Below are positions 32,688 through 42,687 of a stretch of 64,000 nt of DNA, piece by piece. Location: the NCBI RefSeq assembly GCF_040364665.1, contig NZ_BAABWX010000003.1:189987-253986 (forward strand). Direction: 5' to 3'. The notes below the pieces were generated by a model. It had not been told where the DNA came from. It did not search any database and was given only the letters and a program-made list of their open reading frames with translations. Origin of the DNA: Cognatishimia sp. WU-CL00825. Its GTDB lineage: Bacteria; Pseudomonadota; Alphaproteobacteria; Rhodobacterales; Rhodobacteraceae. Every line of letters starts with the position of its first letter. Positions within the stretch are counted from its first letter, which is position 1. The translations under genes were made by a program, and so were the position numbers.

Positions 32688-33617
32688 ATGACAACATTAC
32701 TTTACACCCATGCCGATTGTTTGACCCATGTCACACCAACAGGGCACCCAGAGCAAGTCGCGCGGCTGACGTATATTGAAAACGCACTCGCTGGCTTTGC
32801 CACATTAGAGCGCCGCGAGGCCCCTGATTGTCAGGATGACGACATCTTGTTGTGCCATCCGCAAAGCTATTTGGATATGATCACCCAGGCCTCCCCAAGC
32901 AGCGGGCAACGAGCTTTGGATGGCGACACACATATGTCTGCGGGCACCTTGCGCGCGGCGCGCCGCGCGGTCGGGGCAAATATTGCCGCCGTAGATGCCG
33001 TGCTGGGCGGGGCAGCCACCAATGCTTTTGTGGCCACGCGTCCGCCTGGTCATCATGCCGAGCAATCCACGCCGATGGGCTTTTGCCTGTTTGGTAATAT
33101 CGCCATCGCCGCGCGCCACGCCATAAAACGACATGGTCTGTCCCGCGTGGCAGTCGTTGATTTTGATGTTCACCATGGCAACGGCACGCAGGCCTTGCTT
33201 TGGGAGGAAGAAAACGCGCAGTTTTATTCCAGTCATCAAAGCCCCCTCTGGCCGGGCAGCGGACAGAGCCATGAGACCGGCGGTCACAATAATGTCTGGA
33301 ATTTCCCCCTGCCGCCCCATTCTGATGGGCCCCATATGCGCGATGTTTACACGCGCGAGATTTTACCAGCGCTTGACCGCTACCGGCCCGAACTTATTTT
33401 GGTGTCTGCTGGTTTTGACGCCCATGCTGCTGACCCGTTGGCGCAATTGAATTGGCAGACCGAGGATTTTGCCTGGCTCACCCAAAGGCTCTGCGACCTT
33501 GCGTCGACCCATTGTGGGGGGCGTCTCGTCTCGACTTTGGAAGGCGGATATGATCTGAGGGCCTTGGCGGAGTCGGTTACCGCCCATGTTGGTGTTTTGA
33601 TGGAGAAAAGCGCATGA
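32688..33617 (+). CDS. Histone-deacetylase-family amidohydrolase
   Basis: 309-aa zinc-dependent deacetylase of the AcuC/AphA class, probably removing acetyl groups from polyamines or small amides rather than histones. Active-site segments: RPPGHHAEQSTPMGFCLFGN (His-His pair), VVDFDVHHGNGTQALL (zinc Asp and His), ILVSAGFDAHAADPL (zinc Asp) and LEGGYDLRALA. ATG 32688 begins MTTLLYTHADC. The 3' end overlaps xseB by four bases, placing it in the xseB-ispA-dxs operon as in other Rhodobacteraceae. Confidence 0.88.
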   Translation: MTTLLYTHADCLTHVTPTGHPEQVARLTYIENALAGFATLERREAPDCQDDDILLCHPQSYLDMITQASPSSGQRALDGDTHMSAGTLRAARRAVGANIAAVDAVLGGAATNAFVATRPPGHHAEQSTPMGFCLFGNIAIAARHAIKRHGLSRVAVVDFDVHHGNGTQALLWEEENAQFYSSHQSPLWPGSGQSHETGGHNNVWNFPLPPHSDGPHMRDVYTREILPALDRYRPELILVSAGFDAHAADPLAQLNWQTEDFAWLTQRLCDLASTHCGGRLVSTLEGGYDLRALAESVTAHVGVLMEKSA

Positions 33618-33856
33618 GCGATACACCCGTTGCAGAAATGAGCTTTGAGCAAGCCATGGCTGAATTAGAGCAGGTTGTTGGCAATCTGGAACGTGGCGAT
33701 GTTGCACTGGATGATTCCATCAAGCTGTATGAACGCGGAGCTGCCCTGAAGGCGCGCTGCGAAGCCAAGCTGAAGGAAGCCGAAGAGAAAGTTGCTGCCA
33801 TCACTTTGGATGGCAAGGGTCAGCCAAGTGGCCTGAAGCCCGTCGAAGGGCTGTAA
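33614..33856 (+). CDS. xseB: Exodeoxyribonuclease VII small subunit
   Basis: 80-aa helical protein that binds XseA to form exonuclease VII, a single-strand DNA nuclease. The family core is SFEQAMAELEQVVGNLERGD and SIKLYERGAALKARCEAKLK. It overlaps the deacetylase gene (ATGA) and ends two bases before ispA; xseA is not in the window. Confidence 0.92.
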   Translation: MSDTPVAEMSFEQAMAELEQVVGNLERGDVALDDSIKLYERGAALKARCEAKLKEAEEKVAAITLDGKGQPSGLKPVEGL

Positions 33857-33858
33857 CT

Positions 33859-34728
33859 GTGTTTAAACGCCAATTGGCCGAGACCGCCACCCGGGTGCAG
33901 GCGCATCTGGATGCTGTGATGGCCCCGATGGGGCAATTGCCGGTTGTGCAGGCTATGCGCTATGCGAGCCATGGTGGCAAACGCCTGCGCGCCTTTTTGG
34001 TGACCGAAAGTGCGCGTCTGCACGATATCGATCCAGCGCAATCCATCTGGCCCGCCGCCGCGATAGAGGCAATGCATGCTTATTCGCTGGTGCATGACGA
34101 CTTGCCCTGTATGGATGATGACGATTTACGCCGGGGCCAGCCAACCGTGCACGTCAAATGGGACTATGCCACGGCGGTATTGGCCGGAGACGCGCTGCAA
34201 ACCTTGGCATTTGAAATGGTGGCGCATCCGGAAACAAGCCCAAACCCGCTGGTGCGGGCGGATCTTGCGCTGACTTTTGCCAAAGCCGCCGGGGCGCAGG
34301 GCATGGTTTTGGGTCAGGCGCTAGACATGGCCGCAGAAACCGCCGAAGCGCCCTTGACGCTTGATGAAATCATCACGTTGCAAGCCGGAAAGACCGGCGC
34401 TTTGTTTGGCTGGTCAGCGCAATGTGGCGCGCGCATGGCACAGGCAGAGACACAGCCCTTTGCGCGCTATGCGGATGGTTTGGGCCTTGCCTTTCAAATC
34501 TGGGACGATGTTTTGGATATCGAAGGCGACGCGGATAAGGTTGGAAAAACCCTTGGCAAGGATGCCGTTGCAGGCAAAGCGACTTTTGTCTCGCTCTTGG
34601 GGATGGAAGCTGCCAAAACCCGTGCCAGAGATTTGATTGATGACAGTTGCGCTGCGCTGGACTCATATGGCGCAGGGGCTGACACCTTGCGGGACCTTGC
34701 GCGCTTCGTTATTGCGCGGGAAAGCTAA
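33859..34728 (+). CDS. ispA: Farnesyl/geranyl diphosphate synthase
   Basis: 289-aa trans-prenyltransferase that condenses IPP with allylic diphosphates. It has the first Asp-rich motif [20 protein letters not shown] and the second [13 protein letters not shown], with [11 protein letters not shown] between start and first motif. The start is GTG 33859, two bases after xseB, indicating translational coupling. The product supplies ubiquinone, bacterioprenol and, in phototrophic relatives, carotenoids. Dxs, the pathway's first enzyme, follows. Confidence 0.94.
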   Translation: MFKRQLAETATRVQAHLDAVMAPMGQLPVVQAMRYASHGGKRLRAFLVTESARLHDIDPAQSIWPAAAIEAMHAYSLVHDDLPCMDDDDLRRGQPTVHVKWDYATAVLAGDALQTLAFEMVAHPETSPNPLVRADLALTFAKAAGAQGMVLGQALDMAAETAEAPLTLDEIITLQAGKTGALFGWSAQCGARMAQAETQPFARYADGLGLAFQIWDDVLDIEGDADKVGKTLGKDAVAGKATFVSLLGMEAAKTRARDLIDDSCAALDSYGAGADTLRDLARFVIARES

Positions 34729-34742
34729 GAAAAGGGCGAGCT

Positions 34743-36671
34743 ATGTCTGCCAGACCCGATACGCCGCTATTGAACCGGGTGCACAAACCCGAAGACCTGA
34801 AGCAATTCAGCGACGCTGAACTGACGCAGTTGGCGCATGAGCTGCGGGCCGAAACCGTCTCTGCGGTTTCAGAAACCGGCGGGCATCTGGGCGCGGGCCT
34901 GGGTGTGGTTGAGCTGACCGTGGCTTTGCACGCGGTTTTTGACACGCCCCGCGACAAGCTCATTTGGGACGTTGGCCACCAGTGTTATCCACATAAGATC
35001 CTGACTGGGCGCCGTGACCGCATCCGCACATTGCGCATGAAAGACGGGCTGTCTGGTTTCACCAAACGCTCTGAATCGGTGTTTGACCCCTTTGGGGCGG
35101 CCCATAGTTCCACCTCTATTTCCGCAGCGTTGGGCTTTGCCGTGGCTCGCGATCTGGGCGGCACCTGCGACGGTGGTCTGGGTGATGCAATTGCAGTGAT
35201 TGGCGATGGCTCGATCAGCGCTGGGATGGCCTATGAGGCGATGAACAACGCTGGCCATCTTAATCGCCGATTGTTTGTGGTTCTCAACGACAATGAAATG
35301 TCGATTGCCCCTCCGGTGGGCGCGATGTCGTCCTATCTGTCCCGGCTTTATGCCGGCGAACCCTATCAAGAGCTGAAAGCCGCCGCAAAAGGCGCGGTGT
35401 CGCTTTTGCCAGAACCTTTCCGCGAAGGCGCAAAGCGTGCCAAGGAAATGCTGAAAGGCATGACCCTTGGCGGCACGTTGTTTGAGGAACTTGGTTTTAG
35501 CTATGTAGGGCCAATCGATGGCCATGACATGAACCAATTGCTGCCGGTTCTGCGCACCATGCATGATCGCGCCACTGGGCCGGTTTTGCTGCATATCGTG
35601 ACCCAAAAGGGCAAGGGCTATGGCCCGGCTGAAAACGCGCGTGACAAGGGCCACGCCACAGCCAAGTTTGATGTGTTGACCGGCGAACAAAAGAAATCTC
35701 CGTCCAATGCGCCTAGCTATACATCGGTCTTTGGCCAAACACTGACAGATCTGGCGGCAGAAGACGACAAAATCGTTGCGGTCACGGCGGCCATGCCCGA
35801 TGGCACCGGTCTGAATCTTTTTGCCGAGCGCTATCCAAGCCGCTGTTTTGACGTGGCCATTGCCGAACAACATGGCGTGACCTTTTGCGCGGCTTTGGCT
35901 GCGGGTGGCATGAAACCTTTCTGCACGATGTATTCGACCTTTTTGCAACGCGGATATGATCAGGTGGTGCATGATGTGGCCATCCAACGTTTGCCCGTGC
36001 GCTTTGCCATTGATCGCGCCGGGCTGGTCGGGGCCGATGGTGCCACCCATGCGGGCAGTTTTGACATTGCCTATATGGCCAATTTGCCAGGCATGGTGGT
36101 GATGGCGGCCGCTGACGAAGCCGAACTAAAACATATGGTGGCCACCGCTGCCGCGCATGACGACGGGCCAATTGCCTTTCGTTACCCGCGTGGCGAAGGC
36201 GTTGGCGTCGACATGCCAGAGACCGGCGAGATTCTGGAAATTGGCAAAGGCCGCATGATCCAACAAGGTCAGCGGGTCGCGCTATTGTCCTTTGGCACCC
36301 GTCTGGAAGAAGTCAAAAAAGCCGCAGATGCTTTGGCAGCGCGTGGCATCACCCCCACCATCGCAGATGCACGGTTTGCCAAACCACTGGACCAAGCGCT
36401 GATCATGGATCTGGCGCAAAACCACGAAGCACTGATCACCATCGAAGAAGGCGCGATTGGCGGATTTGGCTCACATGTGGCGCAGCTTTTAGCAGAAAAC
36501 GCTGTGTTTGATACTGGGTTGAAATTCCGCTCGATGGTGTTGCCCGATATCTTTATCGATCAATCCAGCCCTGCGGATATGTATGCCACAGCTGCCATGA
36601 ACGCCGAGCACATCGAAGCCAAAGTGCTTGATACGCTTGGAATTGCCCAGATTGGCAGCAAATCAGCCTAA
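34743..36671 (+). CDS. dxs: 1-deoxy-D-xylulose-5-phosphate synthase
   Basis: 642-aa thiamine-diphosphate enzyme joining pyruvate and glyceraldehyde 3-phosphate, the entry to the MEP isoprenoid pathway. Marks: [17 protein letters not shown], the ThDP site [18 protein letters not shown] with [13 protein letters not shown], the transketolase Pyr-domain [16 protein letters not shown], and [15 protein letters not shown]. It is the last gene of the deacetylase-xseB-ispA-dxs operon, 14 bases after ispA, and is followed by a hairpin terminator. Confidence 0.96.
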   Translation: MSARPDTPLLNRVHKPEDLKQFSDAELTQLAHELRAETVSAVSETGGHLGAGLGVVELTVALHAVFDTPRDKLIWDVGHQCYPHKILTGRRDRIRTLRMKDGLSGFTKRSESVFDPFGAAHSSTSISAALGFAVARDLGGTCDGGLGDAIAVIGDGSISAGMAYEAMNNAGHLNRRLFVVLNDNEMSIAPPVGAMSSYLSRLYAGEPYQELKAAAKGAVSLLPEPFREGAKRAKEMLKGMTLGGTLFEELGFSYVGPIDGHDMNQLLPVLRTMHDRATGPVLLHIVTQKGKGYGPAENARDKGHATAKFDVLTGEQKKSPSNAPSYTSVFGQTLTDLAAEDDKIVAVTAAMPDGTGLNLFAERYPSRCFDVAIAEQHGVTFCAALAAGGMKPFCTMYSTFLQRGYDQVVHDVAIQRLPVRFAIDRAGLVGADGATHAGSFDIAYMANLPGMVVMAAADEAELKHMVATAAAHDDGPIAFRYPRGEGVGVDMPETGEILEIGKGRMIQQGQRVALLSFGTRLEEVKKAADALAARGITPTIADARFAKPLDQALIMDLAQNHEALITIEEGAIGGFGSHVAQLLAENAVFDTGLKFRSMVLPDIFIDQSSPADMYATAAMNAEHIEAKVLDTLGIAQIGSKSA

Positions 36672-36700
36672 CTTCATCTTTCTCAAAACACTCTGGGGGT

Positions 36701-36719
36701 CTGGGGGTAAAACCCCCAG
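36701..36719. terminator. Hairpin after dxs
   Basis: CTGGGGGT and ACCCCCAG form a perfect 8-bp stem with loop AAA, 29 bases after the dxs stop and close to the convergent next gene. The T run is missing on the plus strand, so strength is uncertain. Confidence 0.55.
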
Positions 36720-36727
36720 CCATCGCC

Positions 36728-37585
36728 TCAGCCTGAACGTTCCTGTGCTAACATCGCTTCCAGCGCCGCTTTGAACGTCGGGTATTTCAATGTCACGCCC
36801 AATTCATCTTTGATGCGGTCGTTGCGCACGCGCTTGCTGTCTGAATAAAATGTCCGCGCCATCGGGCTCATCGTTGCCTCTTCAAAAGCCACAGCTGGCG
36901 GCGGTGCCATGCCAAGCAGTTTGGCCGCATATTCAATCACCACCTCTGGCGGTTGCGGGTCATCATCACAGACGTTGTAAATGCGCCCCGGATTTGGCTG
37001 CGCCATCGAAGCCTCCAGCACCTGCGCAATGTCTTGGACATGTGTGCGGCTAAACACCTGATTTTTCTTGATCACCCGCTGGGCCACGCCCCGTCGCAGT
37101 TTGGCAAACGGCCCACGCCCCGGCCCATAAATGCCCGCCAGGCGAAACACATGCACAGGCAAATCATCAATATCCAACCATTCGCGTTCGGCCAGAACCC
37201 GTCGCTTGCCCCGCTCTGTCGCCGGATCAAGTGCGGTGGTCTCATCCACCCAGCCGCCATCGTGATCGCCGTAAACCCCGGTGGTCGATAAATACCCGAC
37301 CCAATGCAATTGGCTTTTCACCGCTTCAATGGCAGGGCGCGCTGCGCGCAATATCGGGTCACCCTGGGCATCAGGACCAGCTGATGTCAAAATATGGGTC
37401 ACATCTCTAAGGCAGCTGGTCAGATCACAAGGCCAGAGTAATGGCTCGACCCCAGAGGCCGACAGCTCTTCCAGTTTTTCAGTTTTGCGCGTCGTGCCGA
37501 TCACCCGCCACCCCTGCGGCACCAGTCGCGCCGCCAAAGCCTGTGCAGAAAATCCATGACCTAAAGAAAGCAAAGTGTTTTTCAT
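36728..37585 (-). CDS. NAD(P)-dependent epimerase/reductase-like protein
   Basis: 285-aa extended-SDR Rossmann protein of the YeeZ type. The N-terminal nucleotide loop is LLSLGHGFSAQALAARL (a GxGxxA variant), the middle has WVGYLSTTGVYGDHDGGWVD and FRLAGIYGPGRGPFAKL, and later YNVCDDDP. The substrate is unknown, and the usual YxxxK is not obvious. ATG 37585 begins the first strand directly. Convergent with dxs. Confidence 0.8.
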   Translation of the reverse strand: MKNTLLSLGHGFSAQALAARLVPQGWRVIGTTRKTEKLEELSASGVEPLLWPCDLTSCLRDVTHILTSAGPDAQGDPILRAARPAIEAVKSQLHWVGYLSTTGVYGDHDGGWVDETTALDPATERGKRRVLAEREWLDIDDLPVHVFRLAGIYGPGRGPFAKLRRGVAQRVIKKNQVFSRTHVQDIAQVLEASMAQPNPGRIYNVCDDDPQPPEVVIEYAAKLLGMAPPPAVAFEEATMSPMARTFYSDSKRVRNDRIKDELGVTLKYPTFKAALEAMLAQERSG

Positions 37586-37686
37586 GCCCGCAAACTGCGC
37601 AACCACCTGCAAACATGCAAGCCTGGCGTTTCACTTTTCCAAAAATACCCCTGCCAGAGGCACCTGCCCGCGCATGCTGCACAAAC

Positions 37687-38118
37687 TTAATGCTCTGCGG
37701 CAAGCCGAGACTGCGTCAAAGGGCAAGATAATCCACCAAAAAACTGATCCAAAATATCCTGAAACACATCCGGCGTGCCGGGCACGCGGGCAAAAAGAGT
37801 CGCCATGCTGCGCAGTTTTTGTGCGTCAATCGGGCCCAAAATCGCTTCGGGTGGGCGGTTTTGATGCATCAACAAAGCCATGCAGATTTCCATCAGGCGT
37901 TTGCCCAAAACTGGGTGACCCAAGTAACGCGTGGCTTCGTCAAGATCTTGCAACCCATAGTCTTCAGCACGTTGCGAACGACCCAGCCCGCGCAACTGTG
38001 GCAATTCCCACCAAATCCAATGGCTAAGCTTCAAACCAGACCGCACTTCGGCCAAAGCCTTGGCATGGGTCATAGCTTGCGGCTGCAAAAAGCGTTCCAG
38101 ATCCTGTTTGTTAACCAT
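37687..38118 (-). CDS. DUF1810 family protein
   Basis: 143 aa beginning MVNKQDLERFLQPQAMTHAK, with the family core SGLKLSHWIWWELPQLRGLG and ATRYLGHPVLGKRLMEIC. DUF1810 proteins are small soluble helical proteins of unknown function. The stop-to-start spacing to the upstream LysE gene is 36 bases, so co-transcription is likely. Confidence 0.83.
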   Translation of the reverse strand: MVNKQDLERFLQPQAMTHAKALAEVRSGLKLSHWIWWELPQLRGLGRSQRAEDYGLQDLDEATRYLGHPVLGKRLMEICMALLMHQNRPPEAILGPIDAQKLRSMATLFARVPGTPDVFQDILDQFFGGLSCPLTQSRLAAEH

Positions 38119-38154
38119 CGCAGTCCTTTCCACAGCGCCCAAGGCGGTTTTTGC

Positions 38155-38778
38155 TTAGCGCTGGCTTGTTGCAATCTTGGCGGCCAACCCCACAAACACA
38201 AGCCCCGCCACGCGATTGGTGACGGTCTGCATTTTAGGAGTGCGCATCAATGTTTGGCTTAGGCGGCCGGCCACAAGGGCCACAGAGCCAAAAACCAAAA
38301 GGGCCACGCCGACAAACACCATGCTCAATAGTGCAATCTGCCCCGTCAGGTTGCCCAGCGCCGGGTCGGTGAATTGCGGAAACAGCGCCAAAAAGAACAA
38401 TGCGACCTTTGGGTTTGTAATATTCATCAAGACGCCGCGCCGATACAGCGCCCAGCCTGAGCGTGATACTGTTTTGGTGTGCAGGCTTTGTGGCTTGGCG
38501 CGAAACGCCTGATAGGCCAGATACAAAAGATAAGCCGCCCCAATGAATTTGATCACCGTGAACGCCAGCGCGCTGGCTTGGATCACCGCGGCCAAGCCAA
38601 GGGCCACAGCGGCGGAATGAAACAGCAAACCCGTGCACAGCCCCAGCACCACATACAGGCCTGACACGGCACCATGCAGCGCCGATTGTGTCAGCACAAA
38701 TACGTTATCCGGGCCAGGCGCAAGGCTAAGCAACAAAGTCGCCAGAGCGAAGGTCACAACAATATCGAAAGGCAGCAT
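38155..38778 (-). CDS. LysE/RhtB-family exporter
   Basis: 207-aa inner-membrane protein with six predicted helices. It has the family N-terminus FALATLLLSLAPGPDNVFVL and the mid-region GVLMNITNPKVALFFLALFP. These carriers export amino acids or related metabolites; the substrate is not determined. ATG 38778 (MLPFDIVV) is chosen because it starts the first helix; the frame extends 66 bases upstream. Confidence 0.87.
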   Translation of the reverse strand: MLPFDIVVTFALATLLLSLAPGPDNVFVLTQSALHGAVSGLYVVLGLCTGLLFHSAAVALGLAAVIQASALAFTVIKFIGAAYLLYLAYQAFRAKPQSLHTKTVSRSGWALYRRGVLMNITNPKVALFFLALFPQFTDPALGNLTGQIALLSMVFVGVALLVFGSVALVAGRLSQTLMRTPKMQTVTNRVAGLVFVGLAAKIATSQR

Positions 38779-38935
38779 ACGATGCTCCGGTTTGGCAGTG
38801 GTTTTTTGCAGCAGACCCGATTTAAGCCCTAAAATCAATTGCATCTGTGCAATGTATCGACATGCCCAATAGCTTGCCTTTCGGTTTGGTTTGAAACAGC
38901 CTTTGCAAAAGCGTCATGTTTCGGCTGCTTGATCA

Positions 38936-40771
38936 ATGGCGGCTGTCGTGCCACCTTGGGACATGGAGCAGACGACATTAAAAACTTGGGCCGAATGCGC
39001 CCCCCGCTTGGTCAACGTCGCCGCAGGGCGCGAAGCCGCAGATCTGATCATTCGCAACGGACGTTGGGTCAACGTACACAGCCGTGAAATTCTTGCGGGT
39101 CACGACATCGCTATTGCCGAGGGCCGCATCGCTTATGTTGGGCCGGATGCCAGCCATTGCATAGGGCCACAAACCGAGCTGATCGAGGCAGAGGATCGCT
39201 TTATGATCCCCGGTCTGTGCGACGCGCATATGCACATTGAAAGTGGCATGCTGACACCCGCGGAATTTGCCCGTGCGGTGATCCCCCATGGCACCACCAG
39301 CATGTTCACTGATCCGCACGAAATCGCCAATGTTCTGGGTCTTGCGGGCGTGCGCATGATGCATGACGAGGCGCTGATGCAGCCGATCAATGTATTCACC
39401 CAAATGCCAAGCTGCGCCCCCAGCGCGCCGGGGTTGGAAACCACTGGATTTGAAATAACCCCCCAAGATGTTGCCGAGGCCATGCAATGGCCGGGCATTA
39501 TTGGCCTGGGCGAAATGATGAATTTTCCGGGCGTGGCAAATGCTGATCCAAAGATGCTGGCGGAAATTGCCGCCACGCAAAACGCTGGCAAAACCGTTGG
39601 CGGCCACTATGCCTCGCCGGATTTGGGACCAGCCTTTCATGCTTATGTGGCCGGTGGGCCTGCGGATGATCATGAAGGCACGTGCGAAGCAGATGCAATC
39701 GCGCGTGTGCGACAAGGTATGCGCAGCATGATGCGGCTTGGCTCTGCCTGGTTCGATGTGGAAAGTCAGATCACAGCCATCACAGAAAAAGGGCTTGATC
39801 CGCGTGGTTTTATCCTGTGCACCGATGACTGTCATTCCGGCACTTTGGTCAACGACGGGCATATGAACCGGGTTGTGCGGCACGCCATTGAGTGCGGCTG
39901 TGATCCATTGATCGCGCTACAGATGGCCACCATTAACACGGCGACCCATTTTGGCTTGGAGCGTGATTTGGGCTCGATCACGCCGGGACGCCGCGCCGAT
40001 GTCATTCTGACCAGCGATCTGAAAACCTTGCCAATCCAACAGGTGATTGCGCGCGGCAAAACCGTGGCAAAGAATGGCGTATGCCTTGTGGATTGTCCGC
40101 ATTATGATTGGCCTAAACACGCGCGCCAAACCGTCAATTTGGGTCCGCAACGCCGTGCTATGGATTTTGACATTTCCGCACCCAACGGTGCCAACACCGT
40201 GACCGCGAATGTAATTGGGGTGGTTGAAAATCAGGCCCCAACCAAGGCTTTGAAAGCCACATTGAACGTGCAGGATGGCTTGGTTGAGATGGATGTTGAT
40301 CAAGACGTCTGTCAAATCGCCCTTGTCGAGCGCCATCGGGGATTGGGCAGCACCACCAACGCCTTTGTCAGTGGATTTGGCTACCAAGGCCGGATGGCGA
40401 TGGCCTCGACCGTCGCCCATGACAGCCATCACATGATTGTTGTTGGCACAGACAAAGAGGACATGGCGCTGGCGGCCAATCGACTGGGCGAGGTCGGCGG
40501 CGGTGTGACCGTCTTCAAAGACGGGCAAGAAATTGCTCTGATCAAATTGCCCATCGCCGGGTTGATGTCAGATCAGCCAGCCACTCAGGTTGCCGCTAAG
40601 GCACAGGCGATGATGCAGGCGATGCAAACCTGCGGCTGCACGCTTAACAATGCTTATATGCAACATTCATTGCTGGCTCTGGTGGTGATCCCGGAACTTA
40701 GAATTTCGGATCTTGGGCTGGTGGACGTAACAAAGTTTGAAATGACGACCGTATTACAGGCCCCAAAATGA
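38936..40771 (+). CDS. ade: Adenine deaminase
   Basis: 611-aa metal-dependent amidohydrolase converting adenine to hypoxanthine. Marks: MIPGLCDAHMHIESGMLTPA (metal His pair), GTTSMFTDPHEIANVLG, GGHYASPDLG, ILCTDDCHSGTLVND (metal Asp) and the C-terminal ADE domain with STVAHDSHHMIVVG. ATG 38936 has no clear ribosome site; ATG 38963 (MEQTTLKTW) is a good alternative. The gene overlaps amn by four bases, so AMP, adenine and hypoxanthine are handled by one operon. Confidence 0.92.
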   Translation: MAAVVPPWDMEQTTLKTWAECAPRLVNVAAGREAADLIIRNGRWVNVHSREILAGHDIAIAEGRIAYVGPDASHCIGPQTELIEAEDRFMIPGLCDAHMHIESGMLTPAEFARAVIPHGTTSMFTDPHEIANVLGLAGVRMMHDEALMQPINVFTQMPSCAPSAPGLETTGFEITPQDVAEAMQWPGIIGLGEMMNFPGVANADPKMLAEIAATQNAGKTVGGHYASPDLGPAFHAYVAGGPADDHEGTCEADAIARVRQGMRSMMRLGSAWFDVESQITAITEKGLDPRGFILCTDDCHSGTLVNDGHMNRVVRHAIECGCDPLIALQMATINTATHFGLERDLGSITPGRRADVILTSDLKTLPIQQVIARGKTVAKNGVCLVDCPHYDWPKHARQTVNLGPQRRAMDFDISAPNGANTVTANVIGVVENQAPTKALKATLNVQDGLVEMDVDQDVCQIALVERHRGLGSTTNAFVSGFGYQGRMAMASTVAHDSHHMIVVGTDKEDMALAANRLGEVGGGVTVFKDGQEIALIKLPIAGLMSDQPATQVAAKAQAMMQAMQTCGCTLNNAYMQHSLLALVVIPELRISDLGLVDVTKFEMTTVLQAPK

Positions 40772-42246
40772 CCCCTATTGAAATTCCCATAGCCACAACG
40801 GCTGTCCCCGCCCCTGAATCCTTTACAAATGCCAAGCAGGCCGTCGATCGGCTGTGTGAACTCTATGAAACGGCCACGACCTATTTGTGCCGAGAGTTTG
40901 TTTCAGCGATAGCGGATGGCCCCAAGGGGCAGCGCATTCGTGCGCATTACCCAGAGCTGCGCATCACCACCACAAGCTTTGCCCAAGTGGACAGCCGCCT
41001 GTCGTTTGGGCATGTGGCAGAACCCGGTACCTATGCGGCAACAATCACCCGGCCTGATTTGTTTCGAAATTATCTGGAACAGCAAATCGAGCTCTTGCTA
41101 GAGAACCACAAGGTTCCAGTGGTGGTTGGCGCATCATCCACGCCGATTCCGGTGCATTTTGCCGTGGCCAATGACGACACGATCACAGTGCCTCAGGAGG
41201 GGGCTGCCGATTTCACTCTGCGCGATATTTTTGATGTGCCCGACTTGTCGACAACCAACGACGACATCGTGAATGGCGTTGCCGTCACCCCCGAAGGCGG
41301 AGCCAAACCCTTGGCCCCATTTTCAGCCCAGCGCGTTGACTATTCCCTTGCCCGGTTGGCGCATTACACAGCAACAGACGCCGAGCATTTTCAGAATCAC
41401 GTTCTGTTCACCAACTACCAATTCTATGTTGCCGAATTTGAGGCCTATGCCCGCGAAATGCTGGCCGATCCTACGAACGGCTATGTCAGTTTTGTTTCAA
41501 CTGGAAATGTGGAAATCACCGATCCCGCGACCAAAATTCCTGCGGTGGAAAAACAGCCCCAAATGCCAACTTATCACCTGACGCGCAAAGATGGCTCGGG
41601 GATCACATTGGTGAATATCGGCGTTGGACCGTCTAACGCCAAAACCGCAACCGATCATATTGCGGTGTTGCGCCCGCATGCTTGGTTGATGGTGGGGCAT
41701 TGTGCAGGCCTGCGCAATTCCCAAAGCCTAGGGGATTTTGTACTGGCACATGCCTATCTGCGCGAAGATCACGTCTTGGATGATGATCTGCCGGTTTGGG
41801 TGCCCATTCCAGCGCTGGCTGAAATTCAAATTGCACTAGAACGTGCGGTGGCTGACGTCACCAAGCTGGAAGATTTCGAACTGAAACGCGTGATGCGCAC
41901 CGGCACCGTGGCCACGATTGACAACCGCAATTGGGAGCTGCGTGAACACGCGGGTCCCGTGCAGCGTCTGTCGCAATCACGCGCGGTTGCCTTGGATATG
42001 GAAAGCGCCACAATCGCGGCAAACGGCTATCGGTTTCGCGTGCCATATGGAACGCTTTTGTGCGTGTCAGACAAGCCGCTGCATGGCGAACTAAAACTGC
42101 CCGGCATGGCCTCAGATTTCTATAAAACACAAGTGGCTCGCCATTTGATGATTGGAATCCGCGCGATGGAGTCGCTGCGCGATATGCCGCTTGAACGCCT
42201 GCATTCGCGGAAATTGAGGTCTTTTGATGAGACTGCGTTCCTATAA
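40768..42246 (+). CDS. amn: AMP nucleosidase
   Basis: 492-aa enzyme cleaving AMP to adenine and ribose 5-phosphate. The C-terminal phosphorylase-like domain has LVNIGVGPSNAKTATDHIAV, GHCAGLRNSQSLGDFVLAHA and ALDMESATIAANGYRFRVPY. The N-terminal AMP-binding part includes SRLSFGHVAEPGTYAATITR. It overlaps ade (ATGA), so the pair turns AMP into hypoxanthine and is likely involved in adenylate-pool control or purine nitrogen recovery. Confidence 0.94.
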   Translation: MTPIEIPIATTAVPAPESFTNAKQAVDRLCELYETATTYLCREFVSAIADGPKGQRIRAHYPELRITTTSFAQVDSRLSFGHVAEPGTYAATITRPDLFRNYLEQQIELLLENHKVPVVVGASSTPIPVHFAVANDDTITVPQEGAADFTLRDIFDVPDLSTTNDDIVNGVAVTPEGGAKPLAPFSAQRVDYSLARLAHYTATDAEHFQNHVLFTNYQFYVAEFEAYAREMLADPTNGYVSFVSTGNVEITDPATKIPAVEKQPQMPTYHLTRKDGSGITLVNIGVGPSNAKTATDHIAVLRPHAWLMVGHCAGLRNSQSLGDFVLAHAYLREDHVLDDDLPVWVPIPALAEIQIALERAVADVTKLEDFELKRVMRTGTVATIDNRNWELREHAGPVQRLSQSRAVALDMESATIAANGYRFRVPYGTLLCVSDKPLHGELKLPGMASDFYKTQVARHLMIGIRAMESLRDMPLERLHSRKLRSFDETAFL

Positions 42247-42378
42247 TCCCGCAGTATGCGCGAAAAATGTATATTTTTGCGCATACGCATGCAGCATTTC
42301 GTTGTCATCGCCCTTTAATTTCCGTTAAATGCGCGGCATGAGGCCCATAAATAACGGGCAAGACAAGGAGACCAATTA

Positions 42379-42666
42379 ATGGCAAAGCCGATGACCAAGA
42401 CCCAACTCGTTGCCGCTCTGGCCGAGGAACTGGGCGCCGACAAGAAAACCGCTGGTGCTTCCCTAGACGCAGTCTGCGCGCTGATCACTCGCGAAGTGTC
42501 GGCAGGTGGTGCAGTGACCCTACCAGGCGTAGGCAAAATCTATTGCCGCGAGCGTCCTGAGCGTATGGTTCGCAATCCGGCAACTGGTGAGCAAATCAAA
42601 AAAGAAGCTGATAAAGTCGTGAAAATGACAATCGCCAAAGCGTTGAAAGACAGCGTGAACGGCTAA
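42379..42666 (+). CDS. hup: HU-family DNA-binding protein
   Basis: 95-aa nucleoid protein: MTKTQLVAALAEELGADKKT at the N-terminus and the arm segment with GAVTLPGVGKIYCRERPERM and RNPATGEQIKKEADKVVK. The arm has RNPATGE as usual. AAGGAGACCAATTA precedes ATG 42379. It stands alone and is followed by terminators. Confidence 0.93.
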   Translation: MAKPMTKTQLVAALAEELGADKKTAGASLDAVCALITREVSAGGAVTLPGVGKIYCRERPERMVRNPATGEQIKKEADKVVKMTIAKALKDSVNG

Positions 42667-42667
42667 T

Positions 42668-42687
42668 CAGATTTCTAATCTGTTTTT
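42668..42687 (+). terminator. hup terminator, proximal hairpin
   Basis: CAGATT-TCT-AATCTG is a perfect 6-bp stem followed by TTTTT, directly at the hup stop. The stem overlaps the stop region of the convergent MocR-type gene. Confidence 0.75.

Noticed and set aside
34869..36050. Long open frame antisense to dxs
   Set aside because: It mirrors dxs with no ribosome site or domain.
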